Assembly (NCBI RefSeq): GCF_029227915.1
Contig: NC_079882.1
Location: 19,420,501 to 19,484,500, forward strand
Direction of reading: 5' to 3'
From: Hydractinia symbiolongicarpus
Lineage: Eukaryota; Cnidaria; Hydrozoa; Anthoathecata; Hydractiniidae
Length of the DNA: 64,000 bases
Shown here: in pieces, positions 14,201-29,200 of the stretch
How positions within the stretch are numbered: position 1 is the first letter of the stretch
How the letters are laid out: each line of letters starts with the position of its first letter
The notes under the pieces: model-generated
Databases searched by the model: none
Seen by the model: the letters and a program-made list of their open reading frames with translations, nothing else
What the model was told of the DNA's origin: nothing
Translations under genes and position numbers: made by a program

Positions 14201-17200
14201 TACTGATAGTTTAATAATTTGATTCGCAACTTTCAAAAAAACAGTTTGTACACCGCAAACGCTTAATTTGAACGCTGCTCCAAAGTAATCGTAATTCATG
14301 TTTAGGCTATCACAAATGAATTCTTCAAATTGAAATTAGATGTATCAATAGATGCTCCAGATATTGTTCTCCCATTTTCAAAGTCCTCTAACCATTGTTT
14401 TGTGCTTGACCTTGGACATTGTGAAATTCATAGCACGCCAATTATGCAGGATAAAATTGTATGTGATCAGTTAAAACTTGATTTGGAACAACTGAAACTG
14501 AGGTGAGTATACTGTTATCTTTACCAAAACATTGTAAAAGCTAATAATTAAAAAATAAGTACTTGATTCTTGACTATTATCTGTTTTGATAAATCAGAAG
14601 AAGTGTTATGGATTTGAAAATCACTCTTTTTTTTCAATATACCTAAGGTATATTGTAAACTCTCTTATTTTATGAATAAATTGATGATTTGCTACCTTTT
14701 TTAACATGTTGAGCACTGTTGCGGTATACAGTTAAATGCAAATTAATTTACATTTGCTATTTCAACCAATAGCTAAATTAAACATTTAGTACGATAAATG
14801 GTGATCATGAAAAGGAAGTCATTTTACCTGTCACTCTGGAGGTTACTCTTAGAAGAAGTCTGAATAATGTCACTCCAACATTTGATGTAAATTGTAAATT
14901 ACCAATGTTAATGGTGAGTTTTAAAGAAGCTAGCCTGAGTTATATGTTTAGAGGTCTACAAAACGAGTAAGTAAGATCCCTATCCTTGCACATTCTGAAT
15001 ATAATTATATAATAACCAGACCACTCAGAAGGTCAAGGTATAAGAAAATACCCACTTTATTGCAACAATATAGACAACCTGTTAACAAATAATTACCTTT
15101 TTATGATTTGCTACACATTTGAAGGCAAGAATGTACACATTATGCATATATCTTTTTAGTACTAATCGATAAAACCTGTGGAGAAATCCACTAAGGCAAA
15201 AGGTCAATAAAAAGAAAGTTGTTGTAGATGTTTTGCGGAAAAAAATGTATAGGATCGTGTACTTTTAACAAACGGATGCAGATATATTGGGGTTTAAGGG
15301 TTTTTTGATGACGTCATTAACCCATCCATTCTGAAACGTATTTGGGGACTTAGATTTGGGAAACCTACCCAAATTGGTTCCAGGTGGTCCCTAGCTACCC
15401 ACGTGGTGAAAAATCATTAACGTCACCACCCGGTTTCCAAGTTTTTTGGCCTCAAAGTTTTAGGTCCACGGTAATGGCTTCATTAATTTAATATAGGATA
15501 TTGATGTTAAAGTAGTGTTATTTTCGTTGCGTCGTAACGTCTGAAAATTTAACATAGACATGAATTTTTCGGCAACATCAAAGGAAAATGAAGACATCCA
15601 CTTTGCCTGTCACAGACAGACACACTTAGCGTATTATTATAGAGATGTGTCTTTCGGCGAACTGCAGCATATAATACATAACAATAAATTAAGTTTTTTT
15701 GGTGAGGAAGCAAGGACAACATGAGAACCTGATTCGTTAAAAATACTATCCTTAATTGTCTTAAGAAGGTAATAATACCTCTAAAAAGATTGTTGTTGTT
15801 TCAACCGACTTTATATGCAATTATTTGGTACGTTTTTGTGCAGAATTTAGAAGAAAATAGCTAGCTAGGTAAAAATTTCAAATGTTAAAAACTTGATCAA
15901 AAGCAATGTAAACGCTTATAAAAAATAAATTATTAATGTAAAATATTTGTAAGGTACTTTTCTGTCATTTCTGGTTTTATTTGGGTGTCAATATGATATC
16001 TGCAAAGATTATTTAAGATATTGTTTTTGTTCTCCTTGCTCATAAACTTTCCTTCCGCCATAAGCTTGAATTTCGTGTAAGTCACTAAAGTTAAAAAATA
16101 ACAGCTCGTTTTGTAGCCCTTTTAAATAATTTTGTTTGAATAGTGGCAATGGGTATTTTGTTGACTTCTAGACACGTTTGCACCAGCAGGACATAAAAGA
16201 CGCAGTAAAATTGTTGCAAGGAATTTTTGAAGATATGAATGCACTAAAAAAAGGTTGGTTGATTGCTGTTTTAGTTAAAATTGGCTGCATGCACATAATT
16301 GTAACCTAGATTTTCTTTATTAAATCTGTCTAATTTTTAATTTTTATGTTTTAACAGACACACTGGCCAATACAACTGTAGTGACCACTAGTACTCCTGA
16401 AGATGAGGCTGTTAAACAAGTGACAAGTGTTTTTGTATGTATTGGGCAGGTACGAACGCTTGTATTGCCACAAGAATAAAAATTTTCATTAAATGGTGTT
16501 TTTTACATCTTTTTTGTGCTTTTTATTTATGTTTAGATGGGCTTACAAGCTTTATCAACAACACCTAATAAGAAAGAATATTTATTCTTGGATTTAATGG
16601 TTGAAAGTTTAAACACTAAACTTAAACAGAATTCAACATTGCTGTCAGTTGATGTCTCATTAGGGGCTCTCACACTAAGTGATCACTCTCAGGAAGGTTT
16701 GTTGATTACTTACGCAGCAACTATTTTATTTCTAGACAGGTATTGCATTATATTATATCATTCTACACTTTTCTTTTAACCAGGTGTAAACGATGAACCA
16801 CTCACTTTATTTTCATCAGTTGATGGGAAAAAGCTTGCATCAATTTCCTACTCCAGTGTAAGTTTGTTTTAAATTTATGGATAGTTGAAATCATCACAGG
16901 CTTAACCCATTTCCAGATCCTCTCTGATTTTTTTAAACGGTTTCACCAACAAAAAATTGCATATTGAAATGGTTCTTTTTCAAGAAAAAATTGCATAGTG
17001 AATTAAAAAAGCGTTTATAGTTAGCCAACCAATTCTCCCTTTTAAATAATGTTGGGCAAAATTTCCATGAAAATATCCCAAAATTAAATTACCGTTCACC
17101 CAAGCTGCTTCATTTTTGATAAATTGCACAAAATAGCATGCTGAACATGAAGGTGACATCTAAGTTACACTAATCTGACATCTCACATTTTTGGCTCAAA

Positions 17201-20200
17201 GTTGTATAACAGTGAACAATGATAATTACAAATTCTTACCACAAGCTTTTAGGCATCAGTCTTCCACTAAAGAGAAACGTAAAGAGAACAAAAACATGCA
17301 TGACATTTTTAAAACAAAAATTTTACTGAGGTTGTCGTTAAAAAGAATAAGAAAATAGGAATTATATTTAAATTGAAAATTGGTACTGCATGGAAACATG
17401 CACCGGTATTGTACATGGTTGCTTTGTGTGCTCTTGGCACAAAATAAATAAATCAAATGGGAGGGCAATTGGGATAATGTCTTGCAGTGGATTTGGATGT
17501 GTACAATTATTAAATAAAATCATAAAAATGCTGAAATTATGTTAACTGTTGAAAAAATATTTGAAGAAGAAAATTTTTTTCTTTTATTTTATTTTCTGAC
17601 AACCTGTTAACCGGTAAGTCACTTTGACAACAGACGTGACAACACATTTTTTGACTGTCCTAAAGCTAACTAAAACTAATTACCTGTTAAACTTTATGAT
17701 TTAGCAGTTATTTACAAAAAAATTAAAAGGAGAAGGAGAAGGGGGCCCAAATAAGGTTCAGGTATTGTGTTCGCGGCATTGGGAAGCTGGTTTTTTTTCT
17801 TCTGGAAAATCCTATTTTGTCATACTAGTTTACTTCTGAAAGTCTAAAAAAACTCCAGGAATTTACTTTCTATAAAAGAGTGGCCACCCTGATTGGACTA
17901 AGGATTCAACATTGGACTCTTGATTTAAATGACCAATCACGCAATGAGCCACATTAATCCAATGCCACAATAATGCAATCCGCATGCATTGCATTAATGT
18001 GGCAGAGGATTTGTTTTAGCATTTTTGGGCCTGTATATGGTTGGTAAGGTTTAACTTGTAGGTTTAAAAACACAGGTTATAGCGCAAATTTCTCATTACA
18101 ATTCAGTCTTGGCAACAGGCCTTCTGCACCAGATGTGAGTAAGCATGTTGCTAGAAAATAACAAACATTATACTACAGCCACTATTTCTGCAACTTATTA
18201 TTATGAACAATGACCTTTTTTGACAATAATTGTCACCTAATTAACTAAATAAGCTTGTTGTTCATGATGAGGATATCAGGGTACTATATTTCTTTCATTA
18301 CAACTAACATTGTTTGCAGTACCACATGCTATGTTCCGTGTGTTCAATGCTATATTATCATGTTTATAACCTGTCAATAGTGATACAATGCTATTGTGCT
18401 AGCCAGTATATTTGCATGAAAATGGCGGTGTGATATTTGAATGTGTGTTATTGAGAGGATTTTTAGTATCCCTCGCCACTCCGCCCCCCCCCCTCCCCCT
18501 AACTTCTCAAGTAAAAAAATCATTTTTTAGAATGTTGTAATTAAACATCTTTTACTTTCAAACAAAAAAAAGTTATAGTCGTTCAAAAAAATAGTTTACA
18601 AATATTTCTTTATATATACTAAACTTTGTACGATAAATGTTGTACCATTCCTGTTTCCATTCTTAAGTTTCGGGTGATAAATTTGATTTTACAGCAGCTG
18701 TTTTTTCCTTACTCTAGGATGTTTTATCTAATTCTCAAAATATTACATTTGAATTGGACAAAGTTAATATAAATGCTGATGATGAATCCATAGCAAGCTC
18801 AGTTGCTTATGTCACCAACATTTTAACAAGGTCTTGTTGTGTTTCTTTTTTTCATAATTAATTTTTTATTTATAATTAATTAGTTTAATAATTTTAATTG
18901 TTCTGTATTGTTTTGATAGTGTAAACATGTTGTTCAACGAGAAGGAAGAAGTGAAAGTAGTATCAACAGTACCAGAACCGAAAAATGAAGAAGAATTACT
19001 AGTAGAAGAAGAAATTAAACAAGGTATCCTACTGCTTGCTTTATACAGCAGATTGGACGTTTTTTATTTCTATATTATTATTATTATTATTATTATTGAA
19101 TTATTATTAAAATTATTTACCCAGGATAGCCTCTTCAGTTCCTTTTAAGACGTCTAATAACGAAGGTTCTGCAAAGGGGGTCCTAGTTCATTTAAAGCTC
19201 CAATTTGGGCTACGAAAGTCTTGCAAACACAGCAATCGCTCAACTACACAACCGCCTAAGATATCAATCCTATTCTCATGCTGAGCACTAACCAGAAAGG
19301 ATAGATTCACACTTTTATAGTCTCTGGCATGACTCGGCCAAGGTTTGAACCCAAGACCTTCTGCACTGGAAGCGAACGCTCTACCATAAGGCTACCAGTC
19401 AGTTAATAAAAACAGAACTGTAAGTGCCAGTATCCATTCTCGTTTAAGGCAACCCTAAGACCAAAACATAACACTAAGTCAAAACTGTACTTCCTACTCA
19501 CTACATATTTAGTTTCTGATGCGTTTGTCAACCTCTCAGATGAGGTGAAAAATTTCGTGATGAGGAACCTTTTATGAGTTTGTTAGCTGACGGAAATAGT
19601 CAAACTTTCTTTGACGCAAACTTATTCAAATGGAGGAGTGAAAAAATAGTGTGCTCTTTAATAGGGATCTGGATTTTAAATTTTCGATAAATTGAACGTA
19701 ATACTTCCAGTAAGTTTTTGTGTTACTTTTTTGATTAATAAATTTATTCTTTTTCACCATAGAAACATCAGAACTGAACATACATTGCAAACTAACCAGT
19801 TTAACTATCTTTTGGTTGATGCAAAAGAGAGAAATTGCAAAGTCCAAAGTTGATGGTGAGTGTATGCTTTAGTATTGCATGCTTATGGTTAAATCCTAAA
19901 TCTTTTTTTTTAGTAGCAAAAATACTATTTTATGATTTTACATTTAATTTTTGGTACCTGACAATTTTTTGTAATATTCTCCTTTTTCACTGACATTAGT
20001 TACTGACAGACATCATTATGAATTACAAGCACTATAAATCCATCTAAACTAATTTTAAGGGTTATAGTAAACAGAAATTACGTCAGTGCCTTTATTTTAC
20101 ATTTCTAGGACTAACATTATTAGCAGATTTAAAAGGAAACAATGTAGGGGTAAAAGCAAGGTGAGGAATTTTAAAGATGGCGTCTACATGAACATTATAT

Positions 20201-23200
20201 TGTGGAAGTGAAATTTAATTTCAAGCTAAAGTACAATTTGCTTTTTATTGAGGTGTTTTTGACTGTATGATCTGTATGTGCACCAATTTTTTTTCCTAGA
20301 CTAACAATTTGGTGCTGATAAATAAAAAATCAGAAATGCCGCCATCTTTATTGTAATGAAAATTGAACATATTAAGCACCAATGTCTTAATGTTTAATCG
20401 AAAGCAGCCTTTTGTTTTACTTTGGCTGTATGCAAACAGTTCAAATCATCTCTACAAAAAACTGTTGTTTATTCACTTTACTTTGGCTGAAGTAAAATTC
20501 TGATGTAAAACCAACTGAAGTGATGTTGAAGGAGTGTCATAAAGCCGATATCGCAATAAAATTAAAAGAATTGCCCCATATTTCTTTGTAATGCTACTAA
20601 AATTAAGATATTTTCGGAGGGGAGAAGAAGAAAATTTGTGTTTGAATTGTGGTCGATTAGGAGTATACTTGTCAATGTGAATGTCTTTCACTTTCCTTTT
20701 TCTTTTTGTGTAAGATCAGATATTGTCAACTTAAAATCAGAAATTAGTTTGTATGTTGAAGCACTGTCCTCTTTCCATTGTGTATTGTTGTTGTTTCTCT
20801 TCAGGCTGAAAAATTTATACATTGAAGACATGAGACAGAACGTGCTGTATCCAAAGGTATGGCAAATGTTGCATATAAAAATATATAACTTAATTTAAGT
20901 AATGTCGTTTTTGCAACACACATTACAGAAATTATATTTTGTTAGGAATGGCCTACATAAAGAAAACTGTAAGTATGCAAGTATAAAATTTAAATTTAAT
21001 GTTAAGTTTTAATTATAATATAAGTATATATTTGTAATAAAAATGTAATATTATTACCTAAAATATAAAGCTTAAAATTAAACCTTACTGTGTAGAAGAT
21101 TTCAGTGTAATGTTAAAATGACTTGTGTTCAATTCTTTTTTCAGATTATTGTTTTGGAGGATCAGGATTTGCTGTCGTTGGAGGTGATTTTTCTCTTATT
21201 CTGCTTACTTAATGTGGTATCTTCAGATGGAGATTTAAATGAAAACTAACAGTTTTTTTTTCACATTTAGTTTTCACTAAAAGAACACAGCACATCTGCT
21301 ATGCAAGAAAGCGTTACAGAGCAAGTTGCTTATATATGGTTACGTGTGGGAAGAATTAAAATTGTTTTTCTTTATAAATTCATTGTGGAGATCATGGTAA
21401 GTCATAGCTGTTTTACTTTTGTGCTGAACTTTGTGACATCTGTGTTTTCATAAGATGTACTGGTATCGACCTAATATCTTATCGATTGAAAATTTTGAAA
21501 TTGTGCATACAAAATTGTAAGAGGAATCCAAGTTATTTACACCAAAGTCTGACTTGTTAGGTTCTAAAAAATTTTGTGGTGTGCTAGGTCCAAATTCATT
21601 TTTTCACCTAAATTCAAAACTTGTATTGATGGCTTAAGACAAACATAATTCTTCTTGTTTTTGTCTTAGAATTGCATCAATCCATTTTTAAATTTATTCA
21701 ATGATGGTACGAAAAAGAATATCCAGGACACCAGTGAAGAGGTAGATTGAATTACCTTAGTTTTTTTTGTAAATATAAAGTGATTCGTTTGTCATTCGTT
21801 TGTAAGTCAATGTAGAGGAGATTAAATAATATCCCTTTTCTAAATTAAAACATTATATACTTGGAGATTTTACCTTGTTGCTAACATTGTAATCATTCGC
21901 ATGTTGATATGACATAATTAAAAAAAATTCTACCTAATTAGTTTATGTTAAAAATATATAATCTTGCTGCTTTTTTTAACTGGGTTGTTTTCCATATCTT
22001 CATAAAGTTCAAACTTAGATAGTTCCAGATTTTTTTATCATGCGCTATAGCTTTGAGTTGATATATTGTTTATATTTATGTATTTCTCATTAGCATACAG
22101 TGCCAAAGAGTGACCCAAAAGTTCTTTTGCTACACCTTGATATTGACATCACAGCTCCTCTTGTGACATTTCCAAAGTTGTCAACATCCGAAACGTATCT
22201 GTTGGCTGACTTAGGAAAGTGCATTATAACCAACTCTATAGAAACAGAGGAATCGTCAGAAATGAGTGGTACAGATGGAGATGAAAAAACAAAATATTCA
22301 AAAACTGATCATGTGAAAGCAACACTGTCATCAGTAAAACTTATGATGTATGTGAGCGAGGGTTATTTTGTTATTTTATATTCTTGTGCTGAGGTATCAA
22401 CAATGTCAATCTCACTTTCTTAGAATGAACTTAAGCAACCAGAAAGAAAAAAGAATAACCAAAGAACTTTCAATGGGTTTAAATATCTACAGACCATTGA
22501 ATCCTGACATGAATGATATAAGCGTAGATGTTGATGTTCTTCCTGTAATAGTAAGTCTTATAATGCTTTTTTAGCTACAATAGATTTATAGTATATTTTT
22601 TTATATTTATAGTAAAGATAATCTTGCAGGATGAGAAGTTTAACTTTTTTTAATGTTTTAGGTTTTGTTATCTGATACTGATATCCAGCTCTTGATGACC
22701 ATAGTTCAGCTAAACTTAGGAGAAGCTGGTAAATTACATTTTAGAAATAAATTTTTGCTTTGACAAGTACTCTGTAATACTGCTGTATTCTCCCTTGTCG
22801 AGCATAAGGGAAGTCCCTCAGAATTAGAACAATTTTTAGGATAATATACCTGTTGGCAATAAAATATGTTGAGATGCCTCAGATGTCTGTTTGTTTTACA
22901 CCATTTCAGAAGTTGTTCTAAGTGTTGACAAAGACAAAACAGTAGCAACAACAACAACAACAACAGCAATAACAAACGCAGCAGCAGTTGCGATGACAAC
23001 AAAGATTGATGTACATAAAGATGTTAACAGCGAAAATACATCAAGTGCACAATTAAAAGCACAAGTTGATCAAACCGATCATGGTATCAATGAAGATACT
23101 GCTGTCATAAATGATAAGAGTTCTACTATACATATATCAATTCATTGCAAGCTGATGGAGTTGAATTTATCTAGTTGTCTCTTATTTCAGGTACACAAAA

Positions 23201-26200
23201 TAAAAATTCTCTGCATTATAACACTGTACAATTTGAACAGAGTACTTGCAATATTTTAGAAAATATCAAAGATGGGAGTATACAATATCATCTGTTACTA
23301 CAAACCTTAGTCCACACTAATCTTGAATCTTAAACCTGAGAAAGGCATTTTATGATGTACTATTAAGATAGTTTTTTATGAAAAATGAAATAAAAATTGG
23401 GGATTTTCAGAAGAGACATTATTAAAAGTTTTGGCTAATAAAGATTTTCTAAGTGAAAAAAGTTTAGAACATTTTCCGACAACCTTTGTTTGAAAAAATA
23501 ATTTTTTTTCGGAATTTTGTAATGTTTCCATGGTCTTATTCCTTTTCAGTGTACTAAGTATTAAACAGCTGATGACAAAATAAACTTCATGACTGTTTAG
23601 ATTGGCGCTGAGTATTGTTTCATATTGTGACAGGTAAAAACTTCTCTAACTCTACACGCGTTTTACTTTCTTAGGATTGTGAGACACCTGAGAGTGTTAA
23701 CATCTGTCAACTTTCTGCTACAAGCACAACAATTGAAATCGTAACAAAAAATGACTCGTTAGAATTGGATCTTAACATTTTCCATCTAACTGGAGACGAT
23801 CAAAGACCCTTTTCAAAAGCATCATTTAAAAGGTACAACCTATTCACTGTACATTTTTGTAACCCCTGATAAATCAACATGTCATGCATGTAAAAATTAT
23901 TCATAGCATTTAAGTACAGTAGATATGTCAATATGTATTTCAGATCTTGTCTATTTGACTACTTGACTTCAAAGGTTAACAAACTAAAACCTATTTCCTG
24001 TATTTTACGACTTAGAATACTTGAAAAGTGTGTGGAGCAAGATGTTTGTGCGGTACCAGTTATGTCTACTTCCAAGTCTTTTGTAAAAAAAGGTGCTGAG
24101 AACAATCATGTTACATTGAAATACACATCCAAGAGTGGAGAACAAATTGGTAATATTTTTTATGCACAATTTATTGTCAACTTCCATGTAAGCTTGGGTT
24201 TGACTTACTTTAGGTTTTGTTTAATATACTTTTGCAAAGTAGGACAAGTCTAATAAAGGTAGAAATAATGAATAAAACAGCGGAGTAAGTACTGACGTAA
24301 GTCAATTTAAAAGTGCCTTTTATGAGCTAAAAGATATGTAATGTTAATACTTTCAAAGACACATGAACATATAAAAAATGTTTAGATACTAATTTAAGGG
24401 AAATCTGGTACTAAAAATAGTACTGTGACGGGCTTATTCTTAACATATCTCTATTCTTCTAGCTTATAAATCATATGTTGTATACAAGAGCTGTTATTAT
24501 TGTTTTTTGATTTTAGTGGCATTAAATATTGCAAATGCACGCACATTTATAAATTTGGAATTCGTGAAAGACCTTATAAAGTATCTATCTAATACATTTG
24601 CTGGAGATGCATCTGATCAGAAAAATGAATCACATGTTGAGAAGTCCCGGCAAAAAGAAGGCGATTCCCATAACGAAGTGGAGCCAAAATCCAATAACAC
24701 AAAACTTACAGTGAAATGCCAACTGGATAATGGCGAAGTGATCTTGCTGCAGAATCCAAACAAAACAAACACTCCTGCAATAGTTGGACTTGTGAGTATA
24801 CCAATAATTTTACAGAGTTTTATAGAAGATTTAGCCACAACAAAAGGCACCGCCCCTGGGCATTTTAATTTACCCAATAATGTGATATTTTGTAAAATTA
24901 TTTCAGGTACAACTTTATGTAAATTACGAAGCTGGTCAAGTATCTACAAAAATTGACATTCCTGATTGTCTTTTGGAAATGTTGTATGGGGAATACCCTG
25001 TACTTCGTAGTACTGCCAGACCGGTAAGGATAATGTTTCTAATTTCATCCCTTTGCTGGGCTTCTTATATTAACTGAGATGTGCAGCCATGCATTTACCT
25101 TTAATTGGCGTGTCTACTTCTTGCTGCATTTGTTTCTGTCCACTACTTTCGTCTATCAAGGCAATATTCTCATTTAAATGTGCATAATTTGGTCATGGTG
25201 TGTATGGGTTGTTAACCTGTCATCTCTCTGATAAATAGATCTCTGTGATAAATAGATCTCTTTGATAAATAGATCTCTCTCACTTATTACATGTGACAAT
25301 TCTTTGTGCATAAGAGATTGATTGTTGAGTCTTTTATACGTCGAGTTTGGATTAAACACTAGCATACCAATAATTTTACAGAATATTACAGATGATCTAG
25401 CCACAACAAAAGCAGCGCACCTAAGCATTTTAATTCATCTATGTTCGTCTGTTCTTTAGTTGTTACAGCCATGCCACATTACGTGCAAAATTCTTATGCC
25501 AGATGTTGAAACACAAGACATATCTTTAAAAGTCAAAGAAATGAAGTTTAAACTGTCACCGAGTATTCTTACGACCATCATTAAAATCACTGATAGTTTG
25601 ACTGGTACTCAGGTATACTATGATGTTTCTGAATTGTAGGTTTTCACTTAAAATCAGAAGATCTATGTGCCATGCTAGGTTGTTATGTTACCAATTAAGC
25701 AATTTATTACGAGAATTATAGACAATGATTTAATGATCCTGAAAAATGGAATTTTGTAAAAAACAGTATGCTCCTGAAAACTCGAACCTACAAGGGACTA
25801 AAAAAATAGTTAAATTTATTGAGGGGCATTTGATAACTCGAATTTTGACATAAAATGAAAGATAGTTTGACTTAAGTTGTTTCTTTTATTTTCTACATCG
25901 AAAGTCGAACAGAAACAAAAGTTTCCCTTTTTACTCATTGATTTAAATATGTTCTGATGTGCTTTTAAATTTAACGGAAAAGGAAAATTTGCATTTCTTT
26001 TGAACAAGCAATTTATTTTTCTCAGGTTTTTCTATTTCTTTTCTTTGGAGTTCGAGTTATCGCTATCGTATTAGCACAGGACTGCTAAAACCTAGCGTAT
26101 GTTCTAGTAATCGATGGTTCAAGTTTTCGGGGTTACTGTAAAAAAGATTATTAAAGCTAAAATAATTTAAATATTTTACAATCCTTTTATCTAACAGTAT

Positions 26201-29200
26201 GACTTCTGAATCTAGTTGCTGCAGGAAGCAGAAGACGCCTCTAAGAAGCACACATCCTCTATTGATTGGACTTCTCATCCTCTCAGTAATGATAAAATAA
26301 ACACAGAAGGTAATGTGTCCTGCGTTAAAAGTATTTTAATGTAAAAACAAAAAGCCCTGGGGGCTCTAAGAATTTCCGCTCGCTACCAAAATATTTGATG
26401 ACAGCCTGCTAATTCGTTGTGTCATTGTGCCAAACATTTGAAGAGGTTTGGTGCATAAAGCTCTGAAGATAAAGCACACAAGTGACATTATATCTTACAA
26501 CAAACGCAAACAAAACGAAACGTGTCATAATAAACTCACATTTTAAAAGAAATTGCTAACAAAAAATTTTGGCCTGAAATGACATTTAGGTGGCAAAAAA
26601 TTAAACTTTTGTATCATCATGTTCAGCATACTTTATTTGTTAACTGTGCCAAATTTGGTCGAAAATAAAGTGGTTTTAATTTTTGGACCAATTTTGGCCT
26701 AAAATGGCATTTAGGTGACAAAAATCAAAATTTTGATGTCACCATCATGTTCAGCATACTTTATTTATTTACTGTGCCAAATTTTGTTGGAAATAAAGTA
26801 GTTATAATTTTTGGACCAATTTTTGCCTAAAATGACATTTAGGTAACAAGAAATCAAAATTATAATGTCACCATTATGTTCTGCATACTTTTTTGTTAAC
26901 TGTGCCAAATTTTGTCGAAAACAAGTACCAATTTTGGCCTGAAACGTCATTTAGATGTCTTCTCAGTACTTAGGGAGCTTGGGTACGAAGTTTAAATCTG
27001 TGACGTTGCAATTGACCATTTGGGACAGGGTTAGTTAGTCAGTTATACCAATACTATCCTCCTCTCAGAGGAACGTGAAATCCCAGGGTCGATTTTTTCT
27101 CAAAAAATTCTCCGAAAGAAAAAAACGACGGTTTTAAAGAATTTCCTACGCCTTCGGGCGCGGAAATTCAATTAGAAAAAAAAATTAACGAGTAAATTTT
27201 CATTTTAGCTTCATCTGTTGATACAAATTTACCATCTGTTCCCAAAGATGTAGTTGAAAAAGAAAAGGTAAAATTATTTTAACCAAATTCCAAATTGCAA
27301 ATGTAACACATAAAGAGCATGCGTTTTTACTGTCCGTTAATAATTCATTGTCTCTCCTGGAAATTTTATAAAGAATATGCATATAAACCTGGAAAATGAA
27401 AAGTTTATTCCTAGTAGCAGATGAGCTGTTTATTGCACTGCTTGCTAATTTGCTTTTCCATCTCACAATACAGAATATGAATTGTTTTTCTTTGTACTTT
27501 GTGGATACAGTGTAAAAATATTTTATTTCATTTGACTGTGCAACTAGATAATTTACGCAGATAATTTTCAACAAAAAAGGCAGCCTATATCTTTATTAAT
27601 TCCATGTTATGAAACAGGGTACATAGCACAACGCCAAAAGCTTGTATAGAAAATCATGATATCTTGGTCGCAGCTTTAATTCTTGATGTTTTTATGTGTA
27701 TTATGTTCTTTATATTTTTATTGATAAGAGCAAACACGTGGTTCCTGGTCCGTTATCAGTGCTCATAGTGAAAAAAAACAACACATTTTTTAAAAAATGC
27801 AGAAAAATTGCGTTTCAGTAATCTTTAGAACTTAAAACACGGAAAATGATTTTCTTACAACTTTGTTAACATAATAAACCCAAATACATCAAGAGTAAAG
27901 GTTACAATGACAATATCATTTTTTCTGCAAACTTTATGGAGACTTGTCAGTCCCATGAGTGCAAAATGCATTATTCCTCATCTTTGCGAAAACGCAGGTG
28001 TTGATTGTGCATTTAAATCTGCCACAATACGAGTATATAATCACTTAAAATATTTATTTTCTAGTCAGGTTTTTGTGGCACCCCTGGATAACATTGTTTA
28101 AAGGTTGCACTGTTTTTTGCAGGCTGTGTTGTCATTCTCTATGATAGAGTTGATACTTGGAAATGATTTAGAAGGAATGTTTAATCCATTGTTGATGACA
28201 AAAATTTCGACGAAAACAAACTTGGTAGACTGGTCTGGATTGGTAAGAATTATCTGAGTAATTGCTGAACAGGCATTGAAATTTTCGTTTAATATTGAAT
28301 AATTAAATTATCTGGTTAACGGAGGTTCCATTGGGTTTCTAAAATAGCACGCAGCATACTTTTCACGTTACTTTTGTTCAGTAATTTTTGCGTTAAATAA
28401 TTACCTTGTTACTAGATGAAAATCGAGGCTGATTTCACAACTGAGATACATTACTTTAATGATTTGTTTGGAACCTGGGAACCATTGGTTGAACCTAACG
28501 TCAATGCAGCTTCGTATCAACCCTATGAACTTAATGCTAGGGTGAGTTACATGTCATTTCTTTACCTGGAACGGTACTGTCTATGTAAATTCCAATTGCG
28601 CAAGGGTTTTTTGCTGTAAATTTGAAGTTCAAGTTAAAGAACTATAAAAAATTGTGGATTTATTTAAATTAGTACTCCTGCCTAAAAACTTCCTCCCTTA
28701 TATTAGCATTTTTTTAAAGCATAATAAGAAGCAAGGTGCCTTAAACAATTTCCGCCATCTGCAACAAACACGTAGCAAAATTCGAATAGCAAATAACCAA
28801 CAAATACTTGTACAATTTAATATTGTGTGTAACAGCTGTTATTATACATTGAGTAAGTACCAGTTATCGTACGCAATATAGTTTTCTCATTAGTGCAAAA
28901 AATCTGAAAACATATTTCCGAAATACGGAAAACTTTTTTGATTTAAATTATTATTTATTATTATTCCGAATATTTATACAGCTGTTTCAGTGTTTGAAGC
29001 ACTGTTATTAATGTGGGTCCTGTGTTTGGAATGTATACATTTAGGCATTACCTACCCATTTTCCCTCACATGGCATGGGTTGACCAGTAGCTGTGGTAAA
29101 CGCACTTGCTAAACACGCCCGCGCTGTGGAGCAAACCACGGACCTTGTGTTTACGAAGCGAACTCCATAACCACAAGGCCACGCGCCATTAAATGCCAGG

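Noticed and set aside
14914-14967. Extension of VPS13 exon 25 by 54 nt to a second donor ([18 protein letters not shown])
   Set aside because: The second donor leaves phase 2, but the next exon at 16172 needs phase 0 and continues the protein well from 14913.
19342-19398. Possible tRNA gene on the minus strand
   Set aside because: Box A and box B are present, but there is no cloverleaf pairing, and a long body with an AAT tail follows, so it is a SINE head.
20638-20898. Use of the upstream AG near 20715 as the start of VPS13 exon 34
   Set aside because: The extra segment is open but unlike VPS13, and the pyrimidine-rich tract before 20804 marks the better acceptor.
24617-25428. Similar minus-strand ORFs ([18 protein letters not shown] and [16 protein letters not shown])
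   Set aside because: Their likeness comes from the 73-bp direct repeat in VPS13 introns, not from a gene.
27907-28101. Extra VPS13 exon between exons 48 and 49
   Set aside because: An open frame exists, but no pair of splice sites preserves phase with convincing family sequence; exons 48 and 49 already join in phase.
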